Source of the DNA: Chitinophagaceae bacterium | Lineage (GTDB): Bacteria; Bacteroidota; Bacteroidia; Chitinophagales; Chitinophagaceae | DNA: 64,000 nucleotides | Reading direction: 5' to 3' | NCBI GenBank assembly: GCA_016720745.1 | Contig: JADKKA010000022.1 | Location: forward strand, 1,054,001 to 1,118,000 | In this document: positions 1 through 8,800 of the stretch, piece by piece | Numbering within the stretch: position 1 is the stretch's first letter | Layout: each line of letters begins with the position of its first letter | Notes under the pieces: model-generated | What the model was told of the DNA's origin: nothing | What the model saw: only the letters and a program-made list of their open reading frames with translations | Databases searched by the model: none | Position numbers and translations under genes: made by a program

Positions 1-1649
1 CCTGTACCGTTATCCGGGATGCTGCCATTAATTTCAGTAATGTTTCGCGTATTGCCTGCAAATACAATATCACTATCGCTGAGCACCTGAAAATCGTTGA
101 TCAAATCATCACTGCTGCCACCAATATAAGTACCAAAATCAAGCTGATTGAATGATGAGAACCGGGCTATCCAGGCTTCGGAATTTCCTTCAAATATATC
201 ATCTGCGAAAGAGGCAATATATGAGGGAGAAGCAAGTGGCAGGGTATCAGTTGCTGAAAGGGAAATATAAAAAGTACTATCCTGAAATGCCCGGATGGTT
301 AATGCCTTATCCATTCCGTCGCCACCGAGGTAACTGCAATAAAACAGGGAGTCCAGTCCGTGGTTCAGGACGGCAATAAATCCGTCTGTGTTCCCATGAT
401 ACACTGAATCGAAGGCGGGAATCTGGCCATTCGCTGCCAATGTTACCGGGAAATCCGCTGAACTGGTATAACCCGATACATAAACCAGCGAATCTGTAAG
501 GGCGATGCCCACTCCCACATCGGCACCGGCACCCCCGAGGTAAGTAATTTGTGTAATGAACTGCCCGTCTTTGGTCAGGGCATAAATCAATACATCCGGT
601 GTTGCGGCGAAAGTACTATCATAAGCATGGGATAAAGCAGCTGCATATAAAACAGATACCTGGAGACTGGCAGCGCCTGCACAATAAATTTTACCTTCTG
701 CAGGGCTATAGGTAATCCCATAGAGATATTCATCAAAATCAGTATTATCACCATCAAAGAAAGTTCCCCAAAGCAGATCAGGATCGATGACCAGCGGATA
801 AAGCCTGTTTACAGTTTGAGCAGTTTTAAAGCGAACGTACCCGTTATGCTGAATATCAAACTGCACAGCAGCCATTTTTTTCCCCGCCGGGGTAACATAG
901 TAACTCTCCGGCAATCTTAATAAAAAATCACCCATTGCCATTCCAACCCGCAAGCTCCCGTTTTTTAAACGCTCCAGTTTTTTCTGTCCAGAAAACTTCA
1001 TTCTGATTTTACGAACATCAGCTTTAGGCCAGATGATCCAGTCAAACTCCAGATGACCGTTTTGCTGGCTGTATAAACGGAGATCAATACCCGGGTAAAC
1101 CTGTTGCAGGATGATTTCACTACTGGATGATGAACTGACCGAACTAATCTGCCGGTTGCGGACAGCAATAAAATTTCTTTTCGTTGGAAATTGATCTGTG
1201 CTGATATTTTTTCCGGCAATAGAAGCCCCGCAAAACCTGATTTCAAAACTATTGGATCTATAAGTTGTTTGCAGGTCAGCCTTTTCATTATGGGCTACAG
1301 ACTTGGTTTTAGATATTACCGGACTGGCTATTACAATTCTCAGGCGATCTCTTTGTATAAATACAGTTTCATACCGGGAACTGAAATAAGCAATGACTGT
1401 TTCGGGCAAACCTTCTTGTCCATTATTTTCAATTAGTTGCAATGTCCGGCTGCTTTCTCTCAGGGTTGATTTTACCCGGGATTCCAGTTCCTGGTTCATC
1501 CCATGCAATCCTGTCTGAACGGATCCAATGGCTGGTGACTGCCCTTGTATATTATTACAATACAGTAGTAAGCAACTCAAACTGAGAAGTAGAACAGAAA
1601 GTCGGGAATAGTAATGCAATCCCCCCATGTTTTGGTTTTTCATTTTCAT
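1..1649 (-). CDS. SBBP-repeat/DUF7948-like exported protein, C-terminus cut by window edge
   Basis: The reading frame is open from the ATG at 1649 to the left edge, giving about 549 residues without a stop. Residues 1 to about 37 form a signal peptide with a Leu/Ser-rich core ending near QGQS. Residues about 135-290 resemble the DUF7948 domain that precedes SBBP propellers: GIDLRLYS near residue 188, and a conserved close, YPLVIDP, near 285. After that come beta-propeller SBBP repeats: YLGG..AD near 371 with SGYTSSADFP following, YLGGDG near 440, and YIGGSSDD near 510. Such proteins are normally exported in Bacteroidota, often ending in a T9SS tail or gliding-type C-terminus that would lie outside the window. 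ATG codons at 1643 and 1628 are also in frame. Ligand and function are unknown. Confidence 0.85.
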   Translation of the reverse strand, partial: MKMKNQNMGGLHYYSRLSVLLLSLSCLLLYCNNIQGQSPAIGSVQTGLHGMNQELESRVKSTLRESSRTLQLIENNGQEGLPETVIAYFSSRYETVFIQRDRLRIVIASPVISKTKSVAHNEKADLQTTYRSNSFEIRFCGASIAGKNISTDQFPTKRNFIAVRNRQISSVSSSSSSEIILQQVYPGIDLRLYSQQNGHLEFDWIIWPKADVRKIRMKFSGQKKLERLKNGSLRVGMAMGDFLLRLPESYYVTPAGKKMAAVQFDIQHNGYVRFKTAQTVNRLYPLVIDPDLLWGTFFDGDNTDFDEYLYGITYSPAEGKIYCAGAASLQVSVLYAAALSHAYDSTFAATPDVLIYALTKDGQFITQITYLGGAGADVGVGIALTDSLVYVSGYTSSADFPVTLAANGQIPAFDSVYHGNTDGFIAVLNHGLDSLFYCSYLGGDGMDKALTIRAFQDSTFYISLSATDTLPLASPSYIASFADDIFEGNSEAWIARFSSFNQLDFGTYIGGSSDDLINDFQVLSDSDIVFAGNTRNITEINGSIPDNGT

Positions 1650-1867
1650 GAATTTTAGGGGGTGGCTTGTGATCAGGTGGAAGGCGAAACTAATATTAAA
1701 AAGATATATTACATATACTTATTTGTACTCGAATTTTATATGAAATATACTTTGTCAAAATCGTAGAATTACCTTGACCTGATGAAATCAGGAATTGACT
1801 GGTTCAGATGCATCACTTGTTTGAGATGAAGATGGAGTAAAGAACCTGTTAATGAGCAAAAAACTGA

Positions 1868-2557
1868 TTAATGCTTAACCGGATTCCCATCTTCAGCAGC
1901 CTCACTGTAATAATTCATGGTTACAGGTATGCCCATGGCATCATAGTCAAAAAATACCGGATTGAGACGACTAACCACACATTTATTATCTCCAAAATAT
2001 AATGTGGTTCCTTCCAAACGCCAATTGGCAATTTTTCGCAGGGTTCCGGCTTCAATGATATTTCCATTATTCATGTAAGAATAAATTTTGCCGCCTTCTG
2101 AAAATTTCCAGCTGGTGCCGTGTTTCCCTTTGAGCCATTTGGCATTTACAGCCTGAATTGGCTTTTCCTTCTCCAGCTTACTTCCAGGTACAATATTTAA
2201 ATAAGTAAGTTTGTGACCTTCGGTATTGGTCACTACCAGCTGATCGTTATCAATTTCAACAATTTTAAATGTTGTATTGATGAAATCCCTTAGCTGGATT
2301 TCATCATTGTTAATGGAATAGGTAAAATCTTTACCACCGGGCCCGATGGCTTTTCCGGCTTTCTCCAATTGTATATATTCATAGTAATCGTGTCCTTCAT
2401 CCAGTTGCCAGTATTTTTTTTCATTACCCATCAGGTAGCTAAGCGCTTCATCCCCTTTCAGTTCTGCTCCCTTTTTCATGCCACTGTTGTTGGATTTACA
2501 GGAACCAAAAAGTAAAGCTATCACTAAACTGATAAAGGTTATTTGCAGCATTTTCAT
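1868..2557 (-). CDS. hypothetical lipoprotein
   Basis: The 229-residue protein begins with a lipoprotein signal (hydrophobic core, then FGSC with the acylated Cys near residue 20). The body is rich in beta-type patterns (YWQLDEGHDYYEYIQL, NWRLEGTTLYFGD). That suggests a small lipocalin-like or beta-sandwich fold, but I do not recognise the family. It is the last gene of a minus-strand run of four exported proteins; the gap to the upstream gene ending at 2603 is 45 bases. A shared transcript is inferred from spacing only. Confidence 0.75.
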   Translation of the reverse strand: MKMLQITFISLVIALLFGSCKSNNSGMKKGAELKGDEALSYLMGNEKKYWQLDEGHDYYEYIQLEKAGKAIGPGGKDFTYSINNDEIQLRDFINTTFKIVEIDNDQLVVTNTEGHKLTYLNIVPGSKLEKEKPIQAVNAKWLKGKHGTSWKFSEGGKIYSYMNNGNIIEAGTLRKIANWRLEGTTLYFGDNKCVVSRLNPVFFDYDAMGIPVTMNYYSEAAEDGNPVKH

Positions 2558-2602
2558 GTTGTAGATTTTAATTTTATCGAATGAATTTGTTTTTGTTATT
2601 TG

Positions 2603-4159
2603 TTATTTGTTATTCTGCCATCTCCATTTCAGCCATTCAATCCGGCCACCAGAGAATTGTCCTCCTCCGGCATAGTCTTCATTGAACAACAGTCGCCAGG
2701 CCGTGTAGAATTTTTCTCCGGGGAGTTTAATCAGTGCTGTTGTACCGATGGTTCGGTGTTTAGGTTGATTTCGGGCATCCAGGTAAACGGTCCATTTGGC
2801 GTCCCAGGCAAATCCCAGTTTAATGATTTGTGCTCCTGGGTAGGCTGCCTTTATTTCTCTTGTGAACAGCGACTTTGCTCTCGCATCACCAGCCGCATCT
2901 GCGTCTGAAGGAAAGGTCCATTTGGGGGCCAGTTCTTCTGCTTTTTTCCAAAATCCGTTGTAGGCAGTGTCCATTTGATTCAAACCTGCCTCGGTTTCTG
3001 ATATACCTGATTTTTTAAGAACCGGAATAAATCTTGATTTGATTTCCGCCAGCTTTTTTTTACTTTCTCCGGGTGTAAAACCACCATCCATCCATCCCTC
3101 CTCTTTTTCCAGATCCTCAATCCGGGGTGCTCCATGCATTGCATTGGTCATAAAACGGAATGCAGATAGCTTTACAGCTTCAGGAAGCAGCGCTTTACGG
3201 TTTACGGAGACCAGCCGAAATACACAAGGGGAATTATCGAGTGTTTGGAAAGGATTGGAAAGGTTATCTACCACATCTTTGTAAGTTCCGGTCATCAGTC
3301 CTGCCAGGGCTTCCAGGTCCTTCATCGTTTTTTCATAATTGTCTGGAGTCAGTTCGAATAATGTACGGGAGTTGCTTGTATTTTGTGGAAGGTCGATACC
3401 CAGCACATCTGCAAAAATCAACACAGCATCTTTATATTTTGCCACATCTTCATACCACATTTTTCTGATCCCGCTGCCGGCCTGCGCCGTACCTACCGCT
3501 TTAAGTTGATTTTGAACATTCAGAAAAATGGATTGGATCTCCAGGATTTTTTCTTCCACCACTAATGCATCCGGATGAGGTCTTTCAATTTTTTGCAGTG
3601 AGTTTAAAAGGATGGAAGCCTGATTAAAATTTCCTTTCACTTTCAGGTACCATTCACAGGCAGGCACATACTGAACCGGTGTTAAAATTCCTGCAAATTC
3701 CTTTTTAATTTCAATGGCGGCAAGTAAGGGTGCGGCCTGAATTAATTTGAGCCGGCTGGTTTCTGATAAAACCGGTGCAGGTGCTGCATAAGCTGCAGGA
3801 TTCTCATTAATCATTTTTTGCGTGGCTTGCAACTGTGTTGTCCATTGCTGGAAATAGGTAATCTTTTCTGATAGTGGCTTTCGGATAGCCATTACTTCCG
3901 GTTGCTGATAAGCTGTTTTAGGAATTTTGTTCCAGGCATTTACCGCTTCAGTATGAAGTGCATTAAAAGCATCCCATTCCTGGCGAACACGGGCAAAATC
4001 CTCTGCCGCAATTGGCTTTGTATAATTCTCGTTCACTTTCATCCGGGGCAACAAACCGGAAATGGTATTGACAGCCAGTTTTGTATCCGGGGAAATGGCC
4101 TGAGAAAATACTACCGGGCTAAAAATCAGGAGCAGTCCTGCCATTACATATTTTTTCAT
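2603..4159 (-). CDS. hypothetical exported protein, 518 aa
   Basis: I place the start at the ATG at 4159 because it opens directly onto a clean signal peptide (MKKYVMAGLLLIFSPVVFSQ). An in-frame ATG at 4204 would add 15 residues and overlap the upstream stop by 8 bases. The mature protein has a largely helical N-terminal two thirds (repeated Leu/Lys/Glu/Gln patterns). A more globular C-terminal part follows, with a FAWDAKWTVYLD strand pattern and a Trp-rich end (RIEWLKWRWQ). I recognise no enzyme motif. The gene sits 37 bases after its upstream neighbour and 45 before the downstream lipoprotein, so it is probably co-transcribed with them. Confidence 0.75.
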   Translation of the reverse strand: MKKYVMAGLLLIFSPVVFSQAISPDTKLAVNTISGLLPRMKVNENYTKPIAAEDFARVRQEWDAFNALHTEAVNAWNKIPKTAYQQPEVMAIRKPLSEKITYFQQWTTQLQATQKMINENPAAYAAPAPVLSETSRLKLIQAAPLLAAIEIKKEFAGILTPVQYVPACEWYLKVKGNFNQASILLNSLQKIERPHPDALVVEEKILEIQSIFLNVQNQLKAVGTAQAGSGIRKMWYEDVAKYKDAVLIFADVLGIDLPQNTSNSRTLFELTPDNYEKTMKDLEALAGLMTGTYKDVVDNLSNPFQTLDNSPCVFRLVSVNRKALLPEAVKLSAFRFMTNAMHGAPRIEDLEKEEGWMDGGFTPGESKKKLAEIKSRFIPVLKKSGISETEAGLNQMDTAYNGFWKKAEELAPKWTFPSDADAAGDARAKSLFTREIKAAYPGAQIIKLGFAWDAKWTVYLDARNQPKHRTIGTTALIKLPGEKFYTAWRLLFNEDYAGGGQFSGGRIEWLKWRWQNNK

Positions 4160-4196
4160 TCCTGAAAACTTTTGATGGTGAATCCTGTATCGGAGC

Positions 4197-4655
4197 TTAT
4201 TCATATTTATATTTTTTGGTTACCGATATCAACAAATTATCATTGCAAGTCACTGTTGCATTCAATACACAGGAAGGCAGGTTTACAGGAAGATTGGGGG
4301 TATCAGCAAAAGAAAATTCTACGATGAAGTACTCAGCAAATTTTCCATCATTCTTACTACTAACAGTAAATTCATCGGTTTTGCTTTTCAGTTCCACCTG
4401 GGATACCGGATGTAAAATCCTGGTATTAATCAGTATTTTTTTTCCGGCGTAGCCATCTCCTCCGGTTCGGGTCAGCTCAATCCTTAATTTAACAGTCTTG
4501 TTATAACAGGGCCAGGTACTACCGGCTGGTGCTTTATCCCATTGGGTATTATCCTGTGGCTTGGGTACCCAAAATTTTACAACAGGCGCCTGCGCCTTTG
4601 TGATGCCATGAAATAATGTACAGGCAAAGAGCAGCATCAGGAATTTTCCTTTCAT
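4197..4655 (-). CDS. hypothetical exported protein, 152 aa
   Basis: The N-terminus is a signal peptide ending near GITKAQA. The mature 130 residues look like a single beta-sandwich, with alternating hydrophobic strands such as KTVKLRIELTR and AEYFIVEFSF, and a pair of cysteines near the C-terminus (PSCVLNATVTC). No family was recognised. It lies 17 bases after the stop of the SH3-like exported protein and 37 bases before the next start, consistent with one operon of exported proteins. Confidence 0.7.
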   Translation of the reverse strand: MKGKFLMLLFACTLFHGITKAQAPVVKFWVPKPQDNTQWDKAPAGSTWPCYNKTVKLRIELTRTGGDGYAGKKILINTRILHPVSQVELKSKTDEFTVSSKNDGKFAEYFIVEFSFADTPNLPVNLPSCVLNATVTCNDNLLISVTKKYKYE

Positions 4656-4672
4656 CTTAATTGTTTTAAGGT

Positions 4673-5863
4673 TTATTTGATTTCTATAGTAATTGTATAT
4701 TCTCCTTCCAGCACATCTTTTGCGCCAGCTACTGCGAAATAAACTGCCGTATGTCTTGTTACGGTATTGAGGCGTATGGTCTGCGGGGTAGCTGGTTCTT
4801 TCAAATTTGGTTGCCCTATCCAGACAGGGTGGGATGCCTCACAAGTCTGGACATAGGTGATATGAGGTGGAATTCTTTGCAGATCAAAACTGGTGTAGCC
4901 ATATATGTTGATCCGACTGCTCTTTTTATGTGGAGTAACGGTGATTGTTGCCACGGAATGATCCGGCAAGTCAAACCAGTAACCAACATGTTTACCCATG
5001 AATTCAACATCCCGCAAGCCCGGCCAGCAGGCAATTTGACTACTGCCCGCCCAGGAAAGATCTTCAAGGACTTCTCCATTTTTCAATGATCCTTTCAGAG
5101 TGGTCGTTTTCCCTTTTGAGGTGCGGACAAAAGGGACAAAGGAGGGTATGGTTGCTGTGGTCATATTCCGGATTTTTGTACCCGGCACATCTTCATCATA
5201 AGTATCTGCATACCCGTCAAAGGCCACCCGATAAAATCCATTGGGCAGTGATTTGAGTACAATGGCACCATACCATTTCATTTTTTGCTGATCCCAAACC
5301 TCTACCCTGCTGTTAACACTATATACTCCTGTTGAAGGCTGATCATTTTTAGCGGTGTTAAAAGCGTTCGTGTTAATCAAAACTGCTGCTAAACGGATCG
5401 ACTCAAAAAACTGAGTGGCTTCTGCATCAGGGAACTGGCCTTTTTGCAATACCATGGCCTGGCAAATAAGGCTGCCAAATGAAAATAGCCAGGCGGTGAT
5501 TGACGTCCCCTTATCGTTTATATACCTGAACGTATACCCATTGATTCCGTTTACGTTGCTACCAGATACAGGTTCCTGCTGAAGAGATTTTTGCATTAAT
5601 CGCCCGGGAATATTCAATACTGCCCGTCTGGCGATTTCTTCCGAACCGGTGCGGGTGAGAATTACTGAATATGTTTTTCCTGAAAAGGAAGCTGTTGCGG
5701 TTAACAATGTATCCTTTCCTGAAATTTTAAATGACGTGGAAGGCTTACCCGGAAAAGCGGCTGAAACAGGGAAGCCATCATTGCTGAAGGAAAACTCGCT
5801 GAATGATTGTGAAAAGCCTGCCAGGGAAAGGAACAAAAAAAAGGCGGGTAACAGGAATCTCAT
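4673..5863 (-). CDS. exported protein with Tudor/SH3-like module
   Basis: The start is set at the ATG at 5863 because it immediately precedes a signal peptide (MRFLLPAFFLFLSLAGFSQ); the longer frame from 5896 only adds 11 residues. Residues about 35-160 are an unrecognised N-terminal domain. Residues about 185-235 (VEVWDQQKMKWYGAIVL..GFYRVAFDGYADTYDEDV) have the layout of bacterial Tudor/Agenet SH3-like barrels, which is unusual in an exported protein. The last 130 residues look like a beta jelly roll (WAGSSQIACWPGLRDVEF, GYWFDLPDHS). The role is unknown; a wall- or matrix-binding function is only a guess. It is the first gene of the four-gene exported cluster. Confidence 0.75.
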   Translation of the reverse strand: MRFLLPAFFLFLSLAGFSQSFSEFSFSNDGFPVSAAFPGKPSTSFKISGKDTLLTATASFSGKTYSVILTRTGSEEIARRAVLNIPGRLMQKSLQQEPVSGSNVNGINGYTFRYINDKGTSITAWLFSFGSLICQAMVLQKGQFPDAEATQFFESIRLAAVLINTNAFNTAKNDQPSTGVYSVNSRVEVWDQQKMKWYGAIVLKSLPNGFYRVAFDGYADTYDEDVPGTKIRNMTTATIPSFVPFVRTSKGKTTTLKGSLKNGEVLEDLSWAGSSQIACWPGLRDVEFMGKHVGYWFDLPDHSVATITVTPHKKSSRINIYGYTSFDLQRIPPHITYVQTCEASHPVWIGQPNLKEPATPQTIRLNTVTRHTAVYFAVAGAKDVLEGEYTITIEIK

Positions 5864-6096
5864 ATCGGTTATATTTAACCCGATAAAAATCTGCACTTTT
5901 TTAAGCCCCTGTATCCGCCAAAAGGATGAAAAATCAGCGTGGCGTATACTGAGGCGGTGGAATCCTGAACTGATGTTCCCGTCAGAAATATAGTAGATAA
6001 ATGCTGGTACTCAGGAATGTAATAACCACCTGCTATTTTGAACCAGCAGTAAATCTTATCAGGAAAATCATCCATAGTTTACTGGCAAAGAACAGA

Positions 6097-6720
6097 TTAC
6101 CGATTCATCAACTCTCTAATTCTTGCGATTGCTGCACTTCGGTTAATTACATCCAGTTTGAGGTAGATATTCCGTATATGTGTTTTAACGGTACTCACTG
6201 CGATAAACAATTGTGCTGCCATTTGTTTAGTGGTCAATCCTTCAAATATTTTGGCGAGCAAATCATATTCCCTGTCGCTGAGGCGGGCGATCAGTTTTTC
6301 GTTGATTTTTTCTAATGGCGGCAGACTAAAATTGTTCTTTATCTTTTTGCCATGGTTCAGCAATGCCAGTTGTAGTGTGGCAAAAAGGTTTTTTTCGGTA
6401 AAGGGCTTTACGAGGTATCCGGCGGGTTCTGTGTGTTGCGCTAATTGCAGGGTTACTTTATCGGAATAAGCAGTTAAATAAACAAATGGGATTTGATAAA
6501 GCCGATTGATCAGTTCTGCGATTTGAATGCCTTCACTTCCATGTTTGAGATTGATATCCAGCAGGGCGATATCCGGAGTATTATGTTGAAGTTCTTCCAG
6601 TGCAGCCTTTTCCGTGTACACCACAGCAGACACTTTAAAATCGATATTATTAAGTGCAGTTGCAATATCTTCTGCAACCATGGGCTCATCTTCCACTATC
6701 AATACATTTACTTCACTCAT
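6097..6720 (-). CDS. LuxR-type response regulator
   Basis: This is a two-domain, 207-residue response regulator. The receiver domain spans about 1-120, with acidic pocket E10-D11, phosphoacceptor D55 in LLDINL, the Thr in YLTAYSD and the Lys in YLVKPF. A NarL/LuxR helix-turn-helix spans about 140-205 (LSDREYDLLAKIFEGLTTKQMAAQLF, then STVKTHIRNIYLKL). It should bind DNA when phosphorylated. Its start overlaps the stop of the histidine kinase by 8 bases, so the pair is translationally coupled and almost certainly cognate. Targets are unknown; the exported-protein cluster just downstream on the same strand is a candidate. Confidence 0.95.
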   Translation of the reverse strand: MSEVNVLIVEDEPMVAEDIATALNNIDFKVSAVVYTEKAALEELQHNTPDIALLDINLKHGSEGIQIAELINRLYQIPFVYLTAYSDKVTLQLAQHTEPAGYLVKPFTEKNLFATLQLALLNHGKKIKNNFSLPPLEKINEKLIARLSDREYDLLAKIFEGLTTKQMAAQLFIAVSTVKTHIRNIYLKLDVINRSAAIARIRELMNR

Positions 6721-8656
6721 GTATGTTAATGTTTACAGCCGGAATTAATAGTGACACTACCGTCCCGTTTTCTACTTCAACAGTAAGTTTTGCTTCCAGT
6801 TTTTCAGCAAAAGCCCTGATCATCCGGTAGCCAAAAGAATGGTGCTTTTTATCTTTCAAATCTTCCTTTATGCCAATACCGTTATCCCTGACTTGTAATA
6901 CTAAATGCCTGTCAGGCGTTTCTGTCACAATCACCTTTATGATACCCTGTGCTTTTTGAATGAAGGCATATTTATAGGCGTTCGATACCAGTTCATTGAT
7001 AATGAGTCCCAGCGGAACGACCGTATCAATATCCAGTTCAAGATCATCAATTTGTTGTTCGATCTGCACATTCAAGTCCGGGTTTTGGTTGCTATCCTCA
7101 ATGTAGCTCAACAATTCTCTGATATAATCTCTGATTCGTAAAGAAGTAAGGTTGTCCGTATCTCTGTACAGAAACTGGTGAATCAGGGCCATCGACTGAA
7201 CTCTGTTCCGGCCCGCCTGAACTGCGGAAAATGCTTTTTCATCGTCGATATAGTGAGATTGCAGATTAAGCAGGCTTGTAACAACCTGTAGATTATTTTT
7301 TACCCGGTGGTGAATTTCTCTCATTAATACTTCCTTATCACGTAGCGATTGCTCAATCAGCATTTTCTGCTGTGAAAGCAATTTGTTTTTACGGCGGTTA
7401 TTTTGAAAGGCGTAAAGAATTACAGAGGCAAGTACCAGCAGAAATACTGAAGCCAGCAGGAAAAGGTTTCTTTGTTGCCTGTTCCTGACAGCCCTTTGTT
7501 CACTTACAGATACCTGGCTGGTCAGTTTTCCAATCTGTTGATCCTGCCTGTCTTTTTCATATACGGCATTCATCTCATTGATTTGCCTCAGGTTTTCTTC
7601 ATTCAGCAAACTATCCCGAAGTGATTGTTCCGCAAGATTAAAGCGATAGGCATTACTAAAATCATTTTTTTGACTATAAGCATGGGCCAGTTGTTTATAA
7701 AAGGAAGCAACAAACTCGCGGTCATTATAATGCCTTGCATAAATAACACCTTTACCAAAAAAGGAAATGGCTGTATCCACTTCTCCCTGCAATAATGAGA
7801 TGGTGCCCAGCCCCTGTAAACAGCTGATATAAGCCGACTGTTCTTCTTCCCTATCCAAAACAGGTAATAAGGATGCAAATACCTGTTTTGCTTCTTTTAG
7901 TCTTTTCAACCCCGTAAGCGCACTGGCAAAATTAGCCTTGCCTTCATTTACATCCTGAGGAACAAACGCAAGGGCCATTACTTTTTGAGCATAAAAAAGA
8001 GCACTGTCATAGCGGCCCATATACTGGTAACAGGATCCCAGGTTGATAGACGAATTCACGATGCCCTGTTTATTGTTCAATTCCTGCTTAATCTGAAGGG
8101 AGAGCTGGTTATATTTTATTGCGTTGGAATAATCTCTTCTGGAGCGGTACACCAGTGCTATATTATTATAAGTCTGCGCAATTTCCTTCCTCGCTTTATA
8201 CCCTTCCCTATAGCGTAATGCTTCGAAATGATGACGCAATGCCAGTTCATAATTTCCTGCAGCATACCACGCATTTGCGATATCAGTGATAATATTGGCC
8301 AGTGTGGGATGTAACTGTTTGTTCCGGGCAATCAACAGTGCCTGGTCAAAATACAGCAGTGCCGAATCAGTCTTACCCTTTATGTCAAAACTGATTCCGA
8401 TATTTTTCAGGGCTCTTGCCTGCTGTCTGCTGTTCCCGGCTTTCAGGGCCAGTTGTTCTGCTTCTCTGGCTAAAATGATGGAAGAATCCACATTATAATC
8501 AAACATGTAAAAAGCAAATTCATTAAATGCATCACTCTTTAAAGAATCAGGCGATGAGGAATTGATGATCCGCAGCAATGAATCCTTTTCGGCAAATTGA
8601 GCGGATGCCGGTAAGGAAAAGCTTAACAGGAAAGATATGATTATACGGTATTTCAG
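6713..8656 (-). CDS. TPR-containing sensor histidine kinase (HisKA_2 type), probable CTG start
   Basis: The N-terminal half is a set of TPR repeats (about residues 40-340, for example ARALKNIGISFDIKGKTDSALLYFDQAL). A coiled coil, one membrane span (LFLLASVFLLVLASVILYAF), a HisKA_2 dimerisation/phosphorylation motif (MREIHHRVKNNLQVV) and an HATPase domain with N-box ELVSNAYKYAF follow. The conserved frame continues upstream of the first TTG (8578) into a convincing signal peptide, LKYRIISFLLSFSLPASAQ. The only in-frame codon in a natural place to start it is CTG at 8656; there is no in-frame ATG before about 24 codons past the TTG, and a TAG lies at 8681-8683. The TPR part is therefore likely periplasmic. 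Length from CTG is 647 residues. Confidence 0.88.
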   Translation of the reverse strand: MKYRIIISFLLSFSLPASAQFAEKDSLLRIINSSSPDSLKSDAFNEFAFYMFDYNVDSSIILAREAEQLALKAGNSRQQARALKNIGISFDIKGKTDSALLYFDQALLIARNKQLHPTLANIITDIANAWYAAGNYELALRHHFEALRYREGYKARKEIAQTYNNIALVYRSRRDYSNAIKYNQLSLQIKQELNNKQGIVNSSINLGSCYQYMGRYDSALFYAQKVMALAFVPQDVNEGKANFASALTGLKRLKEAKQVFASLLPVLDREEEQSAYISCLQGLGTISLLQGEVDTAISFFGKGVIYARHYNDREFVASFYKQLAHAYSQKNDFSNAYRFNLAEQSLRDSLLNEENLRQINEMNAVYEKDRQDQQIGKLTSQVSVSEQRAVRNRQQRNLFLLASVFLLVLASVILYAFQNNRRKNKLLSQQKMLIEQSLRDKEVLMREIHHRVKNNLQVVTSLLNLQSHYIDDEKAFSAVQAGRNRVQSMALIHQFLYRDTDNLTSLRIRDYIRELLSYIEDSNQNPDLNVQIEQQIDDLELDIDTVVPLGLIINELVSNAYKYAFIQKAQGIIKVIVTETPDRHLVLQVRDNGIGIKEDLKDKKHHSFGYRMIRAFAEKLEAKLTVEVENGTVVSLLIPAVNINIHE

Positions 8657-8675
8657 GGGTCGATCAATTTCAATA

Positions 8676-8683
8676 CAAAACTA
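8676..8683 (-). promoter_or_regulatory. putative Bacteroidota-type -7 box before the histidine kinase
   Basis: On the minus strand the bases read TAGTTTTG, an exact match to the Bacteroidota -7 consensus TAnnTTTG. A weak -33-like TTTT lies about 18 bases upstream. Transcription would start about 10-15 bases before the CTG proposed as the kinase start, leaving a very short leader. The match is to a short consensus and could be chance. Confidence 0.35.
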
Positions 8684-8800
8684 AAGAGAAGGTGATACCC
8701 TAAAATAATCCTTTTGGCTGATTTTAAAGAATGGCTATGAAAATGGGCAGAGGATACTTAGTATTTCTAAGCACCTTCTGCTCCTTCCAGCATTACAAAA

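Noticed and set aside
5875..6075. 66-codon minus-strand frame between the response regulator and the SH3-like exported gene
   Set aside because: It overlaps the start of the exported gene, has no protein-like pattern, and lies where the promoter of that cluster should be.
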